A DNA stretch of 64,000 nucleotides, taken from NCBI GenBank assembly GCA_963724195.1, contig CAVRTQ010000016.1:310001-374000 (forward strand). Direction: 5' to 3'. Numbering within the stretch: the first letter of the stretch is position 1; every line of letters starts with the position of its first letter. Positions 40,648 to 50,088 of the stretch are shown here, in pieces. The notes under the pieces were generated by a model. It was given only the letters and a program-made list of their open reading frames with translations, had not been told where the DNA came from and did not search any database. The DNA is from Solirubrobacter sp963724195 (lineage in GTDB: Bacteria; Actinomycetota; Thermoleophilia; Solirubrobacterales; Solirubrobacteraceae). Made by a program: the position numbers and the translations under genes.

Positions 40648-41304
40648 ATGGAAATACAAGGATCGGTCGCGCTCGTCACCGGCGCGAATCGCGGGTTGGG
40701 CAAGGCGTACGCCGAGGCGCTGGTCGCCGCCGGCGCGAAGGTCTACGGCGGGGCGCGGAACCCGGACTCGATCACGAGCGACGGGGTCATCCCGGTGCGG
40801 CTCGACGTGACGGACTCCGAGCAGGTGGCGAAGGCCGCGGCGGAGCTCACCGACGTCAACCTCGTCGTCAACAACGCCGGCGTCGGCGTGCTGGCCACGC
40901 CGCTGACCGCGAACATCGACGACGCGCGGCAGATCATGGAGGTCAACTACCTCGGGCTGCTGCGCGTGTCCCAGGCGTTCGGGCCGCAGCTCGCCGGCGG
41001 CGCGCTGGTCAACGTGCTGAGCGTCGCCTCGTTCCGGCCGCAGCTGACGCTCTCCACCTATTCGGCGACGAAGGCGGCCGCGTGGTCGATCACGACCGCC
41101 CTCAGGGAAGAGCTCGCCGACACGCTCGTCGTCGGCGTGCACGCGGGCTTCATCGACACCGACCTGGCCGCGGCGGTCCCGCCCGAGCACAAGATCCCGC
41201 CGGCCCAGGTGGTCGAGGCGACGCTCGAAGCCCTCCGCGCCGGCGAGACCGAGGTCCTGGCCGACGACATCAGCCGCCTCGCGAAGGCGGCGCTGGTTGC
41301 CTAA
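40648..41304 (+). CDS. Short-chain dehydrogenase/reductase
   Basis: 218 residues. Classical SDR features: ALVTGANRGLGKAYAEAL (cofactor loop), LDVTDSEQV, LVVNNAGVG, VNVLSVAS with the catalytic Ser, and YSATKAA with Tyr and Lys. The C-terminal region after the active site is short (HAGFIDTDLA), as in small SDRs. The Asn-Arg after the glycine motif and the Arg in GGARN suggest NADP preference. Substrate unknown; it has its own promoter and no obvious partner. Confidence 0.9.
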   Translation: MEIQGSVALVTGANRGLGKAYAEALVAAGAKVYGGARNPDSITSDGVIPVRLDVTDSEQVAKAAAELTDVNLVVNNAGVGVLATPLTANIDDARQIMEVNYLGLLRVSQAFGPQLAGGALVNVLSVASFRPQLTLSTYSATKAAAWSITTALREELADTLVVGVHAGFIDTDLAAAVPPEHKIPPAQVVEATLEALRAGETEVLADDISRLAKAALVA

Positions 41305-41339
41305 CGCCCATCACTGAGCCCGCTCGGGCTCGATCCCGC

Positions 41340-41345
41340 TAGGTT
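41340..41345 (+). promoter_or_regulatory. -10 box of the ABC transporter operon
   Basis: TAGGTT ends nine bases before the ATG at 41355, again without a ribosome binding site. Confidence 0.4.
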
Positions 41346-41354
41346 CTCTGACCG

Positions 41355-42260
<906 letters not shown>

Positions 42261-42264
<4 letters not shown>

Positions 42265-43012
42265 CCCACCTGATCGCCGCCGAGTTCCTCAAGCTCCGCA
42301 CGACCCGGACGTTCTTCGCGTTCCTGATCGCCTGCGCCGCGCTCGTGCTGGTGCCGACGATCCTCATCTGCGCGCTCGCCAACTTCGACGAGGACCCGAT
42401 CGAGACCGCTGCTGTTCTTCATCGGCTCGCTCATCCAGACGTTCTCGCTGCTGATCGGCATCCTCGCCGCCACGACCGAGTTCCGCCACGGCACGATCAC
42501 GCCGAGCCTGCTCGTGGTCCCCAACCGGATCCGGCTGATGACGTCCAAGCTGATCGCCGCGACGCTGACCGGCTTGGCGATCGGGCTCGTCTCGACCGTG
42601 CTGATCGTCGTCATCGTCGCCGTGTTCGGCTCGGTGCGCGACTTCCCCACCGACGAGATCGGGCGCGCGAGCCTGATCATCGGCGGCACGCTCGTGTGCG
42701 GCGCTCTACGCGGCCCTGGGCGTCGGCCTCGGCGCGCTCGTGCGCAACCAGGTCGGGGCGATCGTGGGCGCGCTCGTCTACATGTTCGTGCTCGAGCCGC
42801 TCGTGAGCGGGCTGCTGTCGCTCAGCGACTCGCTCGACGGCTTCATGCCCAAGTACAGCCTCGGCGCCGTCTCGTCGTGGCTCGCGGGCGTCTCGCCGGA
42901 CACCGAGGTGCTGCTCGAGCAGTTCCCGGCGGGCCTGCTGCTCACGCTCTACGCCGCGATCTTCATCGCCGCCGGCCTGTACATGCTGCGCCGACGGGAC
43001 GTCACGGCGTGA
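42261..43012 (+). CDS. ABC-2 type permease (two frame changes)
   Basis: About 249 residues with roughly six membrane helices (TFFAFLIACAALVLVPTILI, SLIQTFSLLIGILAATTEFR, LTGLAIGLVSTVLIVVIVAV and others). The ATTEFRHGTITPSLL motif is typical of ABC-2 permeases of this type. Two +1 changes occur near 42410 and 42702. It works with the ATPase encoded immediately upstream; what is exported is not known. Confidence 0.87.
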
Positions 43013-43865
43013 TCACGCTGCGCCCCGCCACGGAGAGCCGACGCGCCACGCGCGGCGGAGATCGCGATCGCGGTCGACATCGCCGAGGTGGGGGAGCCCG
43101 ACTACTCGCTGGAGGACCTGCTGGAGGAGTGGGGCGAGCCGGGGTTCGAGCTCGCCGTCGACAGCGCGGTCGCCGAGGACGCGCAGGGCACGGTCATCGG
43201 CTTCGCCCACTTCCGCTCCGGCGACCTGGTCGTGGCGGTCGACCCGCTTCGTCAAGGCGAGGGCGCGGGCACGGCACTGCTGGACTGGGCCGAGCGGCGA
43301 GGGCCCGAGCGGGGAGAGACCCGGCTGCGCCAGGCCGTCGGCGACCGCGCGACCACGGCCCGCGCGCTGCTCGAGGCGCGCGGGTTCGGCGTCGCCCGCA
43401 GCTACTACCGGCTCGAGCGCGACCTGGCCGACGTGGACGGCGAGCCGGACTTCCGCGGCCTCGCGCCGGAGGACGCGCTGTTCGGGATCTACGACGCCGC
43501 CTTCAGCCGTATCCCCGATTACGTGTACCGCGACGAGGAGACCTGGACCCAGCGCAGCCTCCACGCCCACAACCTGGACCGGGAGACCACGCGCGTGGCC
43601 GAGGGCCGAGGGTTCGCGCTCGTCCGCCGGTTCGAGCAGGACGTGGCGTACGTCGAACTGCTCGCCGTGCACCCGGACCACGCGGGCCAGGGTCTGGGCG
43701 GCGCGCTGCTGACCGCGGTGTTCAAGGCCGGGCGCGCGCAACGGCTACCGCCAGGTCGTGCTCAACGTCGCCTCCGACAACCCGAACGCACTGCGTCTGT
43801 ACGAGCGTGTCGGCATGACCCAGCGCTGGCGGATCGACGACTACCACAAGCCGCTGCCAGACTAG
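43009..43865 (+). CDS. Tandem GNAT-family N-acetyltransferase (two frame changes)
   Basis: About 285 residues with two GNAT-like halves. The first half (VVAVDPLRQGEGAGTALLDW) and the second (VELLAVHPDHAGQGLGGALL) both carry the acetyl-CoA-binding Q/R-x-x-G-x-G/A loop. The second half ends VVLNVASDNPNALRLYERVG, the family's typical C-terminal strand-helix. The double arrangement resembles mycothiol synthase, but I see no support for that assignment beyond the layout. GTG start overlaps the permease stop. Frame changes lie near 43040 and 43735. Confidence 0.8.
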
Positions 43866-43872
43866 GTCGCCG

Positions 43873-44817
43873 ATGATCCCGAGCAACATCGCCGAACACG
43901 TCGGCCGCACACCGATGGTGCAGCTCAAGCGCCTCACCCCAGAAGGCGGCGGGGAGGTCTACGGCAAGCTCGAAATGTTCAACCCGGGCGGCTCCGTCAA
44001 GGACCGGATCGGGGTGGCCATGATCGAGGCGGCCGAGAAGGAAGGCCTGATCGAGCCGGGCCGCACGACGATCGTGGAGGCCACGAGCGGCAACACCGGC
44101 ATCGCGCTCGCGTTCGTGTGCGCGGCCAAGGGCTACGACCTCATCCTCACGCTCCCGCAGGGCATGTCCCGCGAGCGCGAGGGCCTGCTGCGCCTGTACG
44201 GCGCGCAGGTGCACATCACCGAGTCGATGGGCGGCATGAACGAGGCCGTCGCCGCCGCGCGCGCGATGGCGAGCGACGACGACTACTACCTGCCCGACCA
44301 GTTCACCAACCCCGCCAACCCCGACGTGCACCGGCGCACCACCGGCCCGGAGCTGTGGGAGGCGATGGACGGCAAGATCGACTACTTCGTCGCGGGCGTC
44401 GGCACCGGCGGCACGATCACCGGCGCCGGCTCGTACCTGAAGGAGCGCAACAAGGACCTGAAGGTGATCGCGGTCGAGCCGCTCACCTCGCCCGTGCTCT
44501 CCGGCGGCCGGCCCGGCCCGCACAAGATCCAGGGCATCGGCGCGGGCTTCGTCCCGCCGGTGCTGCAGCGCGATCTGCTGGACGAGGTCATCCCCGTCGA
44601 CGACGAGGACGCGCTGGAGACCGCGCGCCAGGCCGCGAGCCGCGAGGGCGTGCTGGTCGGCGTCTCGTGCGGGGCCGCGCTGTGGGCGGCGCTGCAGATC
44701 GCCGAGCGCCCTGAGGCCAAGGGCAAGCGGATCGTGGTCGTGCTGCCCGACAGCGGCGAGCGCTACGTGTCGCTGCCGTTCTTCGCCCCCGAGCCCACCC
44801 CGGCGCCCTCGGCATGA
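43873..44817 (+). CDS. cysK: Cysteine synthase (O-acetylserine sulfhydrylase)
   Basis: 314 residues, uninterrupted. It makes cysteine from O-acetylserine and sulfide with PLP. Motifs: GRTPMVQL, the PLP lysine in NPGGSVKDRIG, the substrate loop EATSGNTGIALA, the phosphate cradle GVGTGGTITGAGSYLKE and GVSCGAALWAA. The serine acetyltransferase gene cysE lies 3.7 kb downstream on the same strand, so both steps of cysteine synthesis are in this neighbourhood. Its end overlaps the esterase start by ATGA. Confidence 0.94.
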   Translation: MIPSNIAEHVGRTPMVQLKRLTPEGGGEVYGKLEMFNPGGSVKDRIGVAMIEAAEKEGLIEPGRTTIVEATSGNTGIALAFVCAAKGYDLILTLPQGMSREREGLLRLYGAQVHITESMGGMNEAVAAARAMASDDDYYLPDQFTNPANPDVHRRTTGPELWEAMDGKIDYFVAGVGTGGTITGAGSYLKERNKDLKVIAVEPLTSPVLSGGRPGPHKIQGIGAGFVPPVLQRDLLDEVIPVDDEDALETARQAASREGVLVGVSCGAALWAALQIAERPEAKGKRIVVVLPDSGERYVSLPFFAPEPTPAPSA

Positions 44818-45859
44818 TCCGCGAGGTCGAGGGTCCCGCCGGAGCGCCGTGGGAACGGCCCCTGCACGGCACGCTCGACCGGCTGGTGGTGGAGTCCGAC
44901 GCGCTCGCCGCCAACCCGCTGGGCGACCCGTCGCGGCGGCCGCTGTTCGTCTATCGCCCGCCCGGCGTGGAGCTCGACCATCCCAAGGCGCTGCCGAGCG
45001 TCTACGTCATCCAGGGCTACACCGGCCAGCTGGACATGTGGTTCTCGCGCCAGCCGTTCGAGCCGAACATGATCGAGCGCATCGACGCGCTGTTCGCGAG
45101 CGGCGAGTGCCCGGACGCGATCATCGTGTTCGTCGACGCGTGGACGTCGTTCGGCGGCTCGCAGTTCCTGAACTCCACCGGCACGGGCCGCTACCTCGAC
45201 TACCTGTGCGACGAGCTCCCGGCGTTCGTCGACGAGCGCTACCCGACGCTCGCCTCGCGCGATCACCGGGGCCTGACGGGCAAGTCGAGCGGCGGCTACG
45301 GCGCGATGGTCGTGCCGATGCTGCGCCCGGACGTGTTCGGGGCGCTCGCCTCACACGCCGGCGACGCGCTGTTCGAGGCCTGTTACCTGCCCGAGTTCCC
45401 GGCTCGTGCCCGTCAGCTGCGCGACGAGTTCGACGGCTCGTGGGAGACGTTCTTCGAGCGCGCGCGCACCACGGACCCGCCGAAGTGGGAGTCGATCCTG
45501 CTGCTCGAGCTGTACGGCTACGCGGCGGCCTACTCGCCCGACCCGGCCAATCCGGGGCGCGCGCTGATCCCGTTCGACGTCAACGGCCGGCTGATCGCGC
45601 ACATCTGGGCGCAGTGGGTGGAGAAGGACCCGGTGCGGATGGCGCCGCGCCACGCCGACGCGCTGCGCTCGATGCGCCGCATCCACATCGAGTCGGGCAA
45701 CAAGGACGAGTACTTCCTGGACCTGGGGGCGCAGGCCTTCGCCGCCGAGCTCACCAAGCTGGGCGTGCAGCACACGTGCCAGCTCTTCGACGGCACGCAC
45801 GCCCGGCTGACGTACCGCTACCCCGGCGCGATCCGGGAGTCGTCGAGGCACTCGCCTAG
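44814..45859 (+). CDS. Putative esterase, alpha/beta-hydrolase fold (one frame change near the end)
   Basis: About 347 residues of the esterase D / tributyrin-esterase group. The nucleophile elbow is TGKSSGGYGAMV (GxSxG with Ser-Ser). Other family features are PSVYVIQGYTGQLDMW, IVFVDAWTSFGGSQFLNS and a late catalytic His in FDGTHARLTYRY. The frame shifts within the last ten codons (about 45838); the continuation VEALA then TAG ends the gene at 45859. This change reads as -1, unlike most. It overlaps cysK and may be co-transcribed with it; the substrate is unknown. Confidence 0.82.
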
Positions 45860-45872
45860 CGGCTCGTGCCTT

Positions 45873-45903
45873 GAGAGAACTCGCCCGGAGGGCTCGTTCT
45901 CTC
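45873..45903. terminator. Two-way hairpin between convergent genes
   Basis: GAGAGAAC (45873-45880) pairs with GTTCTCTC (45896-45903), and an inner GCCC/GGGC stem closes a 3-base loop after a small internal mismatch. It lies between the ends of the esterase (+) and the serine hydrolase (-). Confidence 0.6.
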
Positions 45904-45905
45904 GC

Positions 45906-46448
45906 TCAGCGAGGGGTGACCGGCGTCACGGCTTCGCGCGCCCACGCCTCGGCCGCCGGCCACGGGCCATAGCCGGCCTCCGGGTTGATGTGGCCCTGGC
46001 CGGGCAGCAGATCGGTGGGGAGGCCGGGGAAGACGCTCGTCGCGCCCTCCGGGCAGTACGGATCGTTCTCGGCGCAGACGAGCCGTGCGTTGTCGAGCGC
46101 GACGTCCGGGGTGGGGAAGAACGGCGCGAGCACGTCCGGGACGCCCGTCGGCGACGGCGGTGCGACCAGCAGCACCCGCTCGGCGGGTTGACCGCCGCGC
46201 GCGACGTGGTGCAGCCACAGCACGCACGCCAGGCTGTGGCAGACGACGACGGGCGGCTCGCCGAACGCGTCGAGCTCGCGCTCGAGCGCGTCCAGCCACG
46301 CGTCCAGCCGCGGGTTGTCGGGGTCGGGCAGGTCCGGGAAGCGCACCGAACCGTCGGCGGAGCGCAGCCGGCCGGCGAGCCAGGACTGCCAGTGGCCCGG
46401 GCCGGAACCCTGATAGCCGTGGAGGATGAGATATCCAGAGCGCGCCAT
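45906..46448 (-). CDS. RBBP9/YdeN-type small alpha/beta hydrolase
   Basis: 180 residues. It begins ARSGYLILHGYQGSGPGHWQ, the diagnostic opening of the family, with the nucleophile in VVVCHSLACVLWLHH, an Asp in CAENDPYC and the catalytic His in LLPGQGHINPEAGYG. These small serine hydrolases are mostly of unknown substrate. The ATG at 46448 diverges from the tusA-like gene with only 21 bases between starts; their -10 boxes overlap. Confidence 0.85.
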   Translation of the reverse strand: MARSGYLILHGYQGSGPGHWQSWLAGRLRSADGSVRFPDLPDPDNPRLDAWLDALERELDAFGEPPVVVCHSLACVLWLHHVARGGQPAERVLLVAPPSPTGVPDVLAPFFPTPDVALDNARLVCAENDPYCPEGATSVFPGLPTDLLPGQGHINPEAGYGPWPAAEAWAREAVTPVTPR

Positions 46449-46456
46449 CCGGCCGC

Positions 46457-46463
46457 TACCGTA
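46457..46463. promoter_or_regulatory. Overlapping bidirectional -10 boxes
   Basis: TACCGTA can be read as TACCGT (46457-46462) on the plus strand, ending seven bases before the GTG at 46470, and as TACGGT (46463-46458) on the minus strand, ending nine bases before the ATG at 46448. Both genes would be leaderless or nearly so. Confidence 0.45.
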
Positions 46464-46469
46464 GCCGAC

Positions 46470-46748
46470 GTGACCCACTCACTCGACGTCAGCGCCCTCC
46501 GCTGCCCGATGACGTGGGTGCGGACGAAGCTGGAGCTGGAACGGCTCCCGGCGGGCGCGACGCTGGAGGTGCTCCTCCCGCCCGGGGAGGCGCTGACCAA
46601 CGTCCCACGCTCGGCGCGTGAGGCCGGCCACGCCGTGGATGTCGACGGCACGAAGATCCGGATCGTCCGCGGAGATCCGCGAAGCGATCTCCAAGCCGAG
46701 ATGGGCACGCACCCGGCGAAGCCGGTCGCGCACATGGAGCGCCCGTGA
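46470..46748 (+). CDS. TusA-like sulfur-carrier protein
   Basis: 92 residues. It has the TusA fold pattern: SLDVSALRCPMTWVRTKLEL with the acceptor cysteine, then LPAGATLEVLLPPGEALTNV and AREAGHAV. The usual CPxP motif here reads CPMT, so the second proline is lost. TusA proteins receive persulfide sulfur from desulfurases and pass it on. Its GTGA overlap with the following MoeB/ThiF-like gene, and cysE and cysK nearby, support a sulfur-relay role. Confidence 0.8.
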   Translation: MTHSLDVSALRCPMTWVRTKLELERLPAGATLEVLLPPGEALTNVPRSAREAGHAVDVDGTKIRIVRGDPRSDLQAEMGTHPAKPVAHMERP

Positions 46749-47599
46749 GCGAGTCGTCGCGGCGCACGTTCTTCCGGGACGCGCTCCAGTCGGCGGCCCG
46801 CGCGGCGCTGCGGGCCGAGGCAGAGCTGGAAGAACCGCCCGAGGAGATCGTCGCGCCGCTGCTGACGGAGGCGGAGATCGAGCGCTACTCGCGTCAGCTC
46901 GTGCTCCCGGACTGGTCCGAGGAGGCGCAGATCGCGCTCCGTGACGCGTCGGTGCTGGTGGTCGGCGCGGGCGGGCTCGGCTCACCCGTGGCGCTGTATC
47001 TCGCGGGCGCGGGCGTCGGCCGGGTCGGGCTCGTGGACGCCGACGTCGTCGAGATCTCCAACCTGCACCGCCAGCCGCTGCACTTCACGCCCGACCTCGG
47101 CGTGCCCAAGGTGGAGTCCGCCGCGGCCAAGCTGCGCTTCCTGAACCCGGACGTGGTGATCGAGCCCTACCAGGTGCGCCTGGACGAGACGAACGCCGCC
47201 GGGCTCGTCGAGGGCCAGGACCTCGTGATCGACTGCTCGGACTCCTTCGCCACGCGATACGCCGTCAACCGGGCGTGCTGCGACGCGGGCGTGGACCTGG
47301 TCGAGGGCGGAGCGGTGGGGTGGAGCGGGCTCGTGATGACGATCCTGCCGCGCGCCACCGCCTGCTACCGCTGCGCCTTCCCGGTGGAGCCCGAGGACTC
47401 GCAGTCGTGCGCGGAGGCCGGCATCCTCGGCCCGGCCGCGGGCGTGCTCGGCACGCTGCAGGCGCTCGAGGCGATCAAGCTCCTGAGCAGCGTCCAGCCG
47501 CCGCTGCTGGACGCGTTCCTGACCGTCGACCTCGTGTCGCTGGAGTTCACGCAGGTGCACGTCCAGCGGCGCACGGACTGCCCGGACTGCGGTGGGTAG
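46745..47599 (+). CDS. MoeB/ThiF-family adenylyltransferase
   Basis: 284 residues. An E1-like enzyme that adenylates the C-terminus of a small sulfur-carrier protein. The ATP loop is VLVVGAGGLGSPVALYLAGA, followed by DADVVEISNLHRQPLHF, the DCSDSFATRY loop, the SCAEAGILGPAAGVLG segment and two CxxC zinc pairs (CYRC, CPDC). There is no rhodanese domain. The N-terminus has an extra 45-residue helical extension. The carrier it activates is not evident; the TusA-like protein upstream lacks a Gly-Gly tail. The stop TAG is also the first half of the cysE -10 box. Confidence 0.87.
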   Translation: MSESSRRTFFRDALQSAARAALRAEAELEEPPEEIVAPLLTEAEIERYSRQLVLPDWSEEAQIALRDASVLVVGAGGLGSPVALYLAGAGVGRVGLVDADVVEISNLHRQPLHFTPDLGVPKVESAAAKLRFLNPDVVIEPYQVRLDETNAAGLVEGQDLVIDCSDSFATRYAVNRACCDAGVDLVEGGAVGWSGLVMTILPRATACYRCAFPVEPEDSQSCAEAGILGPAAGVLGTLQALEAIKLLSSVQPPLLDAFLTVDLVSLEFTQVHVQRRTDCPDCGG

Positions 47600-47602
47600 C
47601 CT
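47597..47602 (+). promoter_or_regulatory. -10 box of cysE built on the upstream stop codon
   Basis: TAGCCT begins with the TAG stop of the MoeB/ThiF-like gene and ends nine bases before the cysE ATG. The surrounding GGTGGGTAGCCT recurs before the SRPBCC gene at 48345-48355. Confidence 0.45.
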
Positions 47603-47611
47603 TCGCTGCCG

Positions 47612-48352
47612 ATGCTGGGTCTGAGCACCATCCGCCGGGTCTCCGGGGAGCTGCGCCGCGACATCGCCGCGGTGCGCCAGCGCGACCCCGCGGCCGCCGC
47701 GGTCTCCACCGCCGAGATCCTCACGCAGTGGCCGGGCCTGCACGCGCTGCTCATGCACCGCGTCGCGCACGCGCTCGTGATGGCCGAGGTGCCGGTCCTG
47801 CCCCGCGGGATCGCGTACTTCTCGCGCGCGCTCACCGGGATCGAGATCCACCCGCGCGCGCGGATCGGCGACGGCATGTTCATCGACCACGGGATCGGCG
47901 TCGTGATCGGCGAGACGGCCGAGGTCGGCGACAACGTGACGCTCTATCAGGGCGTGACGCTCGGCGGCACCGGCTTCGAGACCGGCAAGCGCCACCCGAC
48001 GGTGCAGGACAACGTCACGATCGGCTCGGGGGCGAAGCTGCTCGGCCCGATCACGATCGGCCACGGGGCGAAGATCGGCGCCAACACGGTCGTCATCCAC
48101 GACGCGCCGCCGAACTCCACCGTCGTCGGCAACCCCGGGCACCCGGTGCGCGTGGAGGGCCGCAAGCCCGAGGGCCCGGACGCCGACTGGGTGCACCTGC
48201 CCGACCCGATCGCGGACGCGCTCAAGCAGATGGCGGCGCGGATCGCCGACCTCGAGCGCGAGGTCGCGAAGCTGCGCGGCGAGGACCCGGGGAAGGTCGC
48301 GGCGGTCGTGCCGCTGCGCCCCGCGCGTGGTCCGAGCCCCGCAGGTGGGTAG
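47612..48352 (+). CDS. cysE: Serine O-acetyltransferase
   Basis: 246 residues. It makes O-acetylserine, the substrate of CysK. The N-terminal helices (RRVSGELRRDIAAVRQRDPA) are followed by the left-handed beta-helix of hexapeptide repeats: GIEIHPRARIGDGMFIDHG, VIGETAEVGDNVTLYQGVTL, NVTIGSGAKLLGPITIGHG. The C-terminus is longer than in small CysE proteins and carries a coiled coil (KQMAARIADLEREVAKLRG), perhaps for oligomer or CysK contact. Its TAG stop overlaps the next promoter box. Confidence 0.94.
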   Translation: MLGLSTIRRVSGELRRDIAAVRQRDPAAAAVSTAEILTQWPGLHALLMHRVAHALVMAEVPVLPRGIAYFSRALTGIEIHPRARIGDGMFIDHGIGVVIGETAEVGDNVTLYQGVTLGGTGFETGKRHPTVQDNVTIGSGAKLLGPITIGHGAKIGANTVVIHDAPPNSTVVGNPGHPVRVEGRKPEGPDADWVHLPDPIADALKQMAARIADLEREVAKLRGEDPGKVAAVVPLRPARGPSPAGG

Positions 48353-48355
48353 CCT
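48350..48355 (+). promoter_or_regulatory. -10 box of the SRPBCC gene built on the cysE stop codon
   Basis: TAGCCT starts with the cysE stop TAG and ends seven bases before the GTG at 48363. Same architecture as at 47597. Confidence 0.45.
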
Positions 48356-48362
48356 CCGGGCC

Positions 48363-48788
48363 GTGCCTTCTTTCTCGCATTCGATCGACGTCTCCAAGCC
48401 GCCGTCCGAAGTCTTCCCGTGGCTGCTCGAGCAGGACAAGGTCCCGCAGTGGACGTCTGACCTCGAGCGCTACGACGTCGACGGCGCGCTCGGCGTCGGG
48501 ACGCACGTGACGCAGAAGCTCACCGTCGCCGGCGGGATCGCGCTGGACATGGAGATCACCGCCTACGACCCGCCGCGCGGCGCCGCCACGGCGTTCGAGA
48601 CCAACGGCGTGAAGGTGCTCAGCGAGTACATCGTCGAGGGCTCCAGCGGCGGCGGCTCCCGCGTCACCCAGACGCTCGACGCCAAGGCCAGCGGCTTCAC
48701 GGCCAAGATGCTGATCCCGATCGTGCAGGGCCGGCTGGAGACCAAGCTCAAGGACGACCTCGAGCGCCTGAAGGCACTGCTGGGCTAG
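48363..48788 (+). CDS. SRPBCC-family protein
   Basis: 141 residues from a leaderless GTG. START-like/SRPBCC ligand-binding fold: FSHSIDVSKPPSEVFPWLLE at the start, GTHVTQKLTVAGG, ITAYDPPRGAATAF and a final long helix IPIVQGRLETKLKDDLERLK. Such proteins bind hydrophobic ligands or act as cyclases; nothing here shows the ligand. The next gene starts on the base after its stop codon, so they are probably co-transcribed. Confidence 0.82.
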   Translation: MPSFSHSIDVSKPPSEVFPWLLEQDKVPQWTSDLERYDVDGALGVGTHVTQKLTVAGGIALDMEITAYDPPRGAATAFETNGVKVLSEYIVEGSSGGGSRVTQTLDAKASGFTAKMLIPIVQGRLETKLKDDLERLKALLG

Positions 48789-50066
48789 ATGCGGGTGCTG
48801 GTCCTCGCCGTGCTGTTGGCGCTGCTGGCGCCGGCGGTGGCGAGCGCACAGACGCTCGCGGAGGTCGGGGCCGCCCTGCGGCAGGACCCCGTCTACGTCG
48901 ACCCGGACGCTGAGCTGGCGGGCGACATCGACGCGGACGCCCTGCGCGAGCGGATCCGCGCGGGCGGCACGCCGATCTTCGTGGCGGTGCTGCCCGGCGG
49001 GGTGACGGTCGACGAGCTGCACTCGGCCGTGGGGGTGGCCGGCACGTACGCGCTCGTCTCCGGCCGCAGCTTCCGGGCCGGCTCGGACCTGTACCGCGCG
49101 GGCCCGGACGCGACCGCCGCGCGGCAGGCCAACGACGACGTCCAGGGCACGCTCGAGGACTTCATCGGCCGCGTGGCCGACCGCGCCGACGGGCGTCGGC
49201 CGAGCAACTCGAACGAGTCGAGCGGCGCGGGCAGCGTCTTCCTCGTCTTCATCGCGATCCTGCTATTCGGCGGCCTGGGGTTGATGCTCGTCGGCCGGCG
49301 CCGACGCGCCCGAGCCGAGGCCGTGGAGCTCGCCGAGGTCAAGGACAACGTCCGCGACGACCTGGTGGCGCTGGGCGACGACATCCGCGCGCTGGATCTC
49401 GACGTGCAGATGCCGGACGCCGACGCGCGCGCCAAGGAGGACTACGCGCGGGCGGTGGACGCCTACGATCGCGCCAACCGCGTGTTCGAGACGGCCCGCC
49501 GCGCCGAGGACTTGGCGCCGGCGGCTGAGGCGCTGGAAGAAGGGCGCTACGCGATGATCGCGGCCAAGGAGCGGCTGGCCGGGCGTGAGCCGCCGCCGCG
49601 CCGCGCTCCCTGCTTCTTCGACCCGCGTCACGGCCCGTCGAGCCGTGACGTGCAGTGGGCGCCACCCGGCGGCGCCGCGCGACCCGTACCCGCCTGCGAG
49701 GCCGACGCGCAACGTGTCGAACGCGGGGAGGACCCGCACACGCGGGAGATGGTCGTCGGCGGCCGGCGTGTCCCGTACTACGACGCCGGCCCGGCCTACG
49801 CACCCTTCTACGGCGGCTTCTTCGGGAGCTTCGGAGGCTTTCTCCCCGGCATGCTGCTCGGCTCGATGATGGGCGGCGGCTGGGGCGGACCCGACGTCTA
49901 TGTCGACGGCGGCGACTCCGGTGCGGGAGACTTCGGCGATGGCGACTTCGGCGGTGGAGGTTTTGGTGGCGGCGACTTCGGGGGCGGCGGCGACTTCGGT
50001 GGAGGCGACTTCGGCGGAGGTGGCGGCGATTTCGGCGGCGGGGACTTCGGCGGCGGCGACTTCTGA
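48789..50066 (+). CDS. Exported membrane-anchored protein with Gly-Asp-Phe-rich tail
   Basis: 425 residues. A signal peptide (VLVLAVLLALLAPAVASAQ) precedes an extracellular alpha/beta domain of about 130 residues (DPVYVDPDAELAGDIDADAL, TPIFVAVLPGG) that resembles the TPM/YgcG type. A membrane helix (VFLVFIAILLFGGLGLMLVG) and a cytoplasmic helical domain (RDDLVALGDDIRALDLDVQM) follow, then a long low-complexity tail of GDFGGG repeats. A CFFDPRHGPSS...PACEAD segment with two cysteines lies between. No function is known. The following gene is a shortened paralogue with the same first three parts. Confidence 0.72.
   Translation: MRVLVLAVLLALLAPAVASAQTLAEVGAALRQDPVYVDPDAELAGDIDADALRERIRAGGTPIFVAVLPGGVTVDELHSAVGVAGTYALVSGRSFRAGSDLYRAGPDATAARQANDDVQGTLEDFIGRVADRADGRRPSNSNESSGAGSVFLVFIAILLFGGLGLMLVGRRRRARAEAVELAEVKDNVRDDLVALGDDIRALDLDVQMPDADARAKEDYARAVDAYDRANRVFETARRAEDLAPAAEALEEGRYAMIAAKERLAGREPPPRRAPCFFDPRHGPSSRDVQWAPPGGAARPVPACEADAQRVERGEDPHTREMVVGGRRVPYYDAGPAYAPFYGGFFGSFGGFLPGMLLGSMMGGGWGGPDVYVDGGDSGAGDFGDGDFGGGGFGGGDFGGGGDFGGGDFGGGGGDFGGGDFGGGDF
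49926..50063 (+). repeat. Low-complexity Gly-Asp-Phe repeat
   Basis: About 45 residues made almost only of GDFGGG-like units. At DNA level it is a degenerate tandem of GGCGACTTCGGCGGC. Tails of this kind are common on TPM-type membrane proteins. Confidence 0.8.
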
Positions 50067-50088
50067 GCGCCGCCGGCCCGCCCGCGGG

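Noticed and set aside
49926..50063. CRISPR or satellite repeat
   Set aside because: It is a coding low-complexity Gly-Asp-Phe tail with degenerate codons and no spacers.
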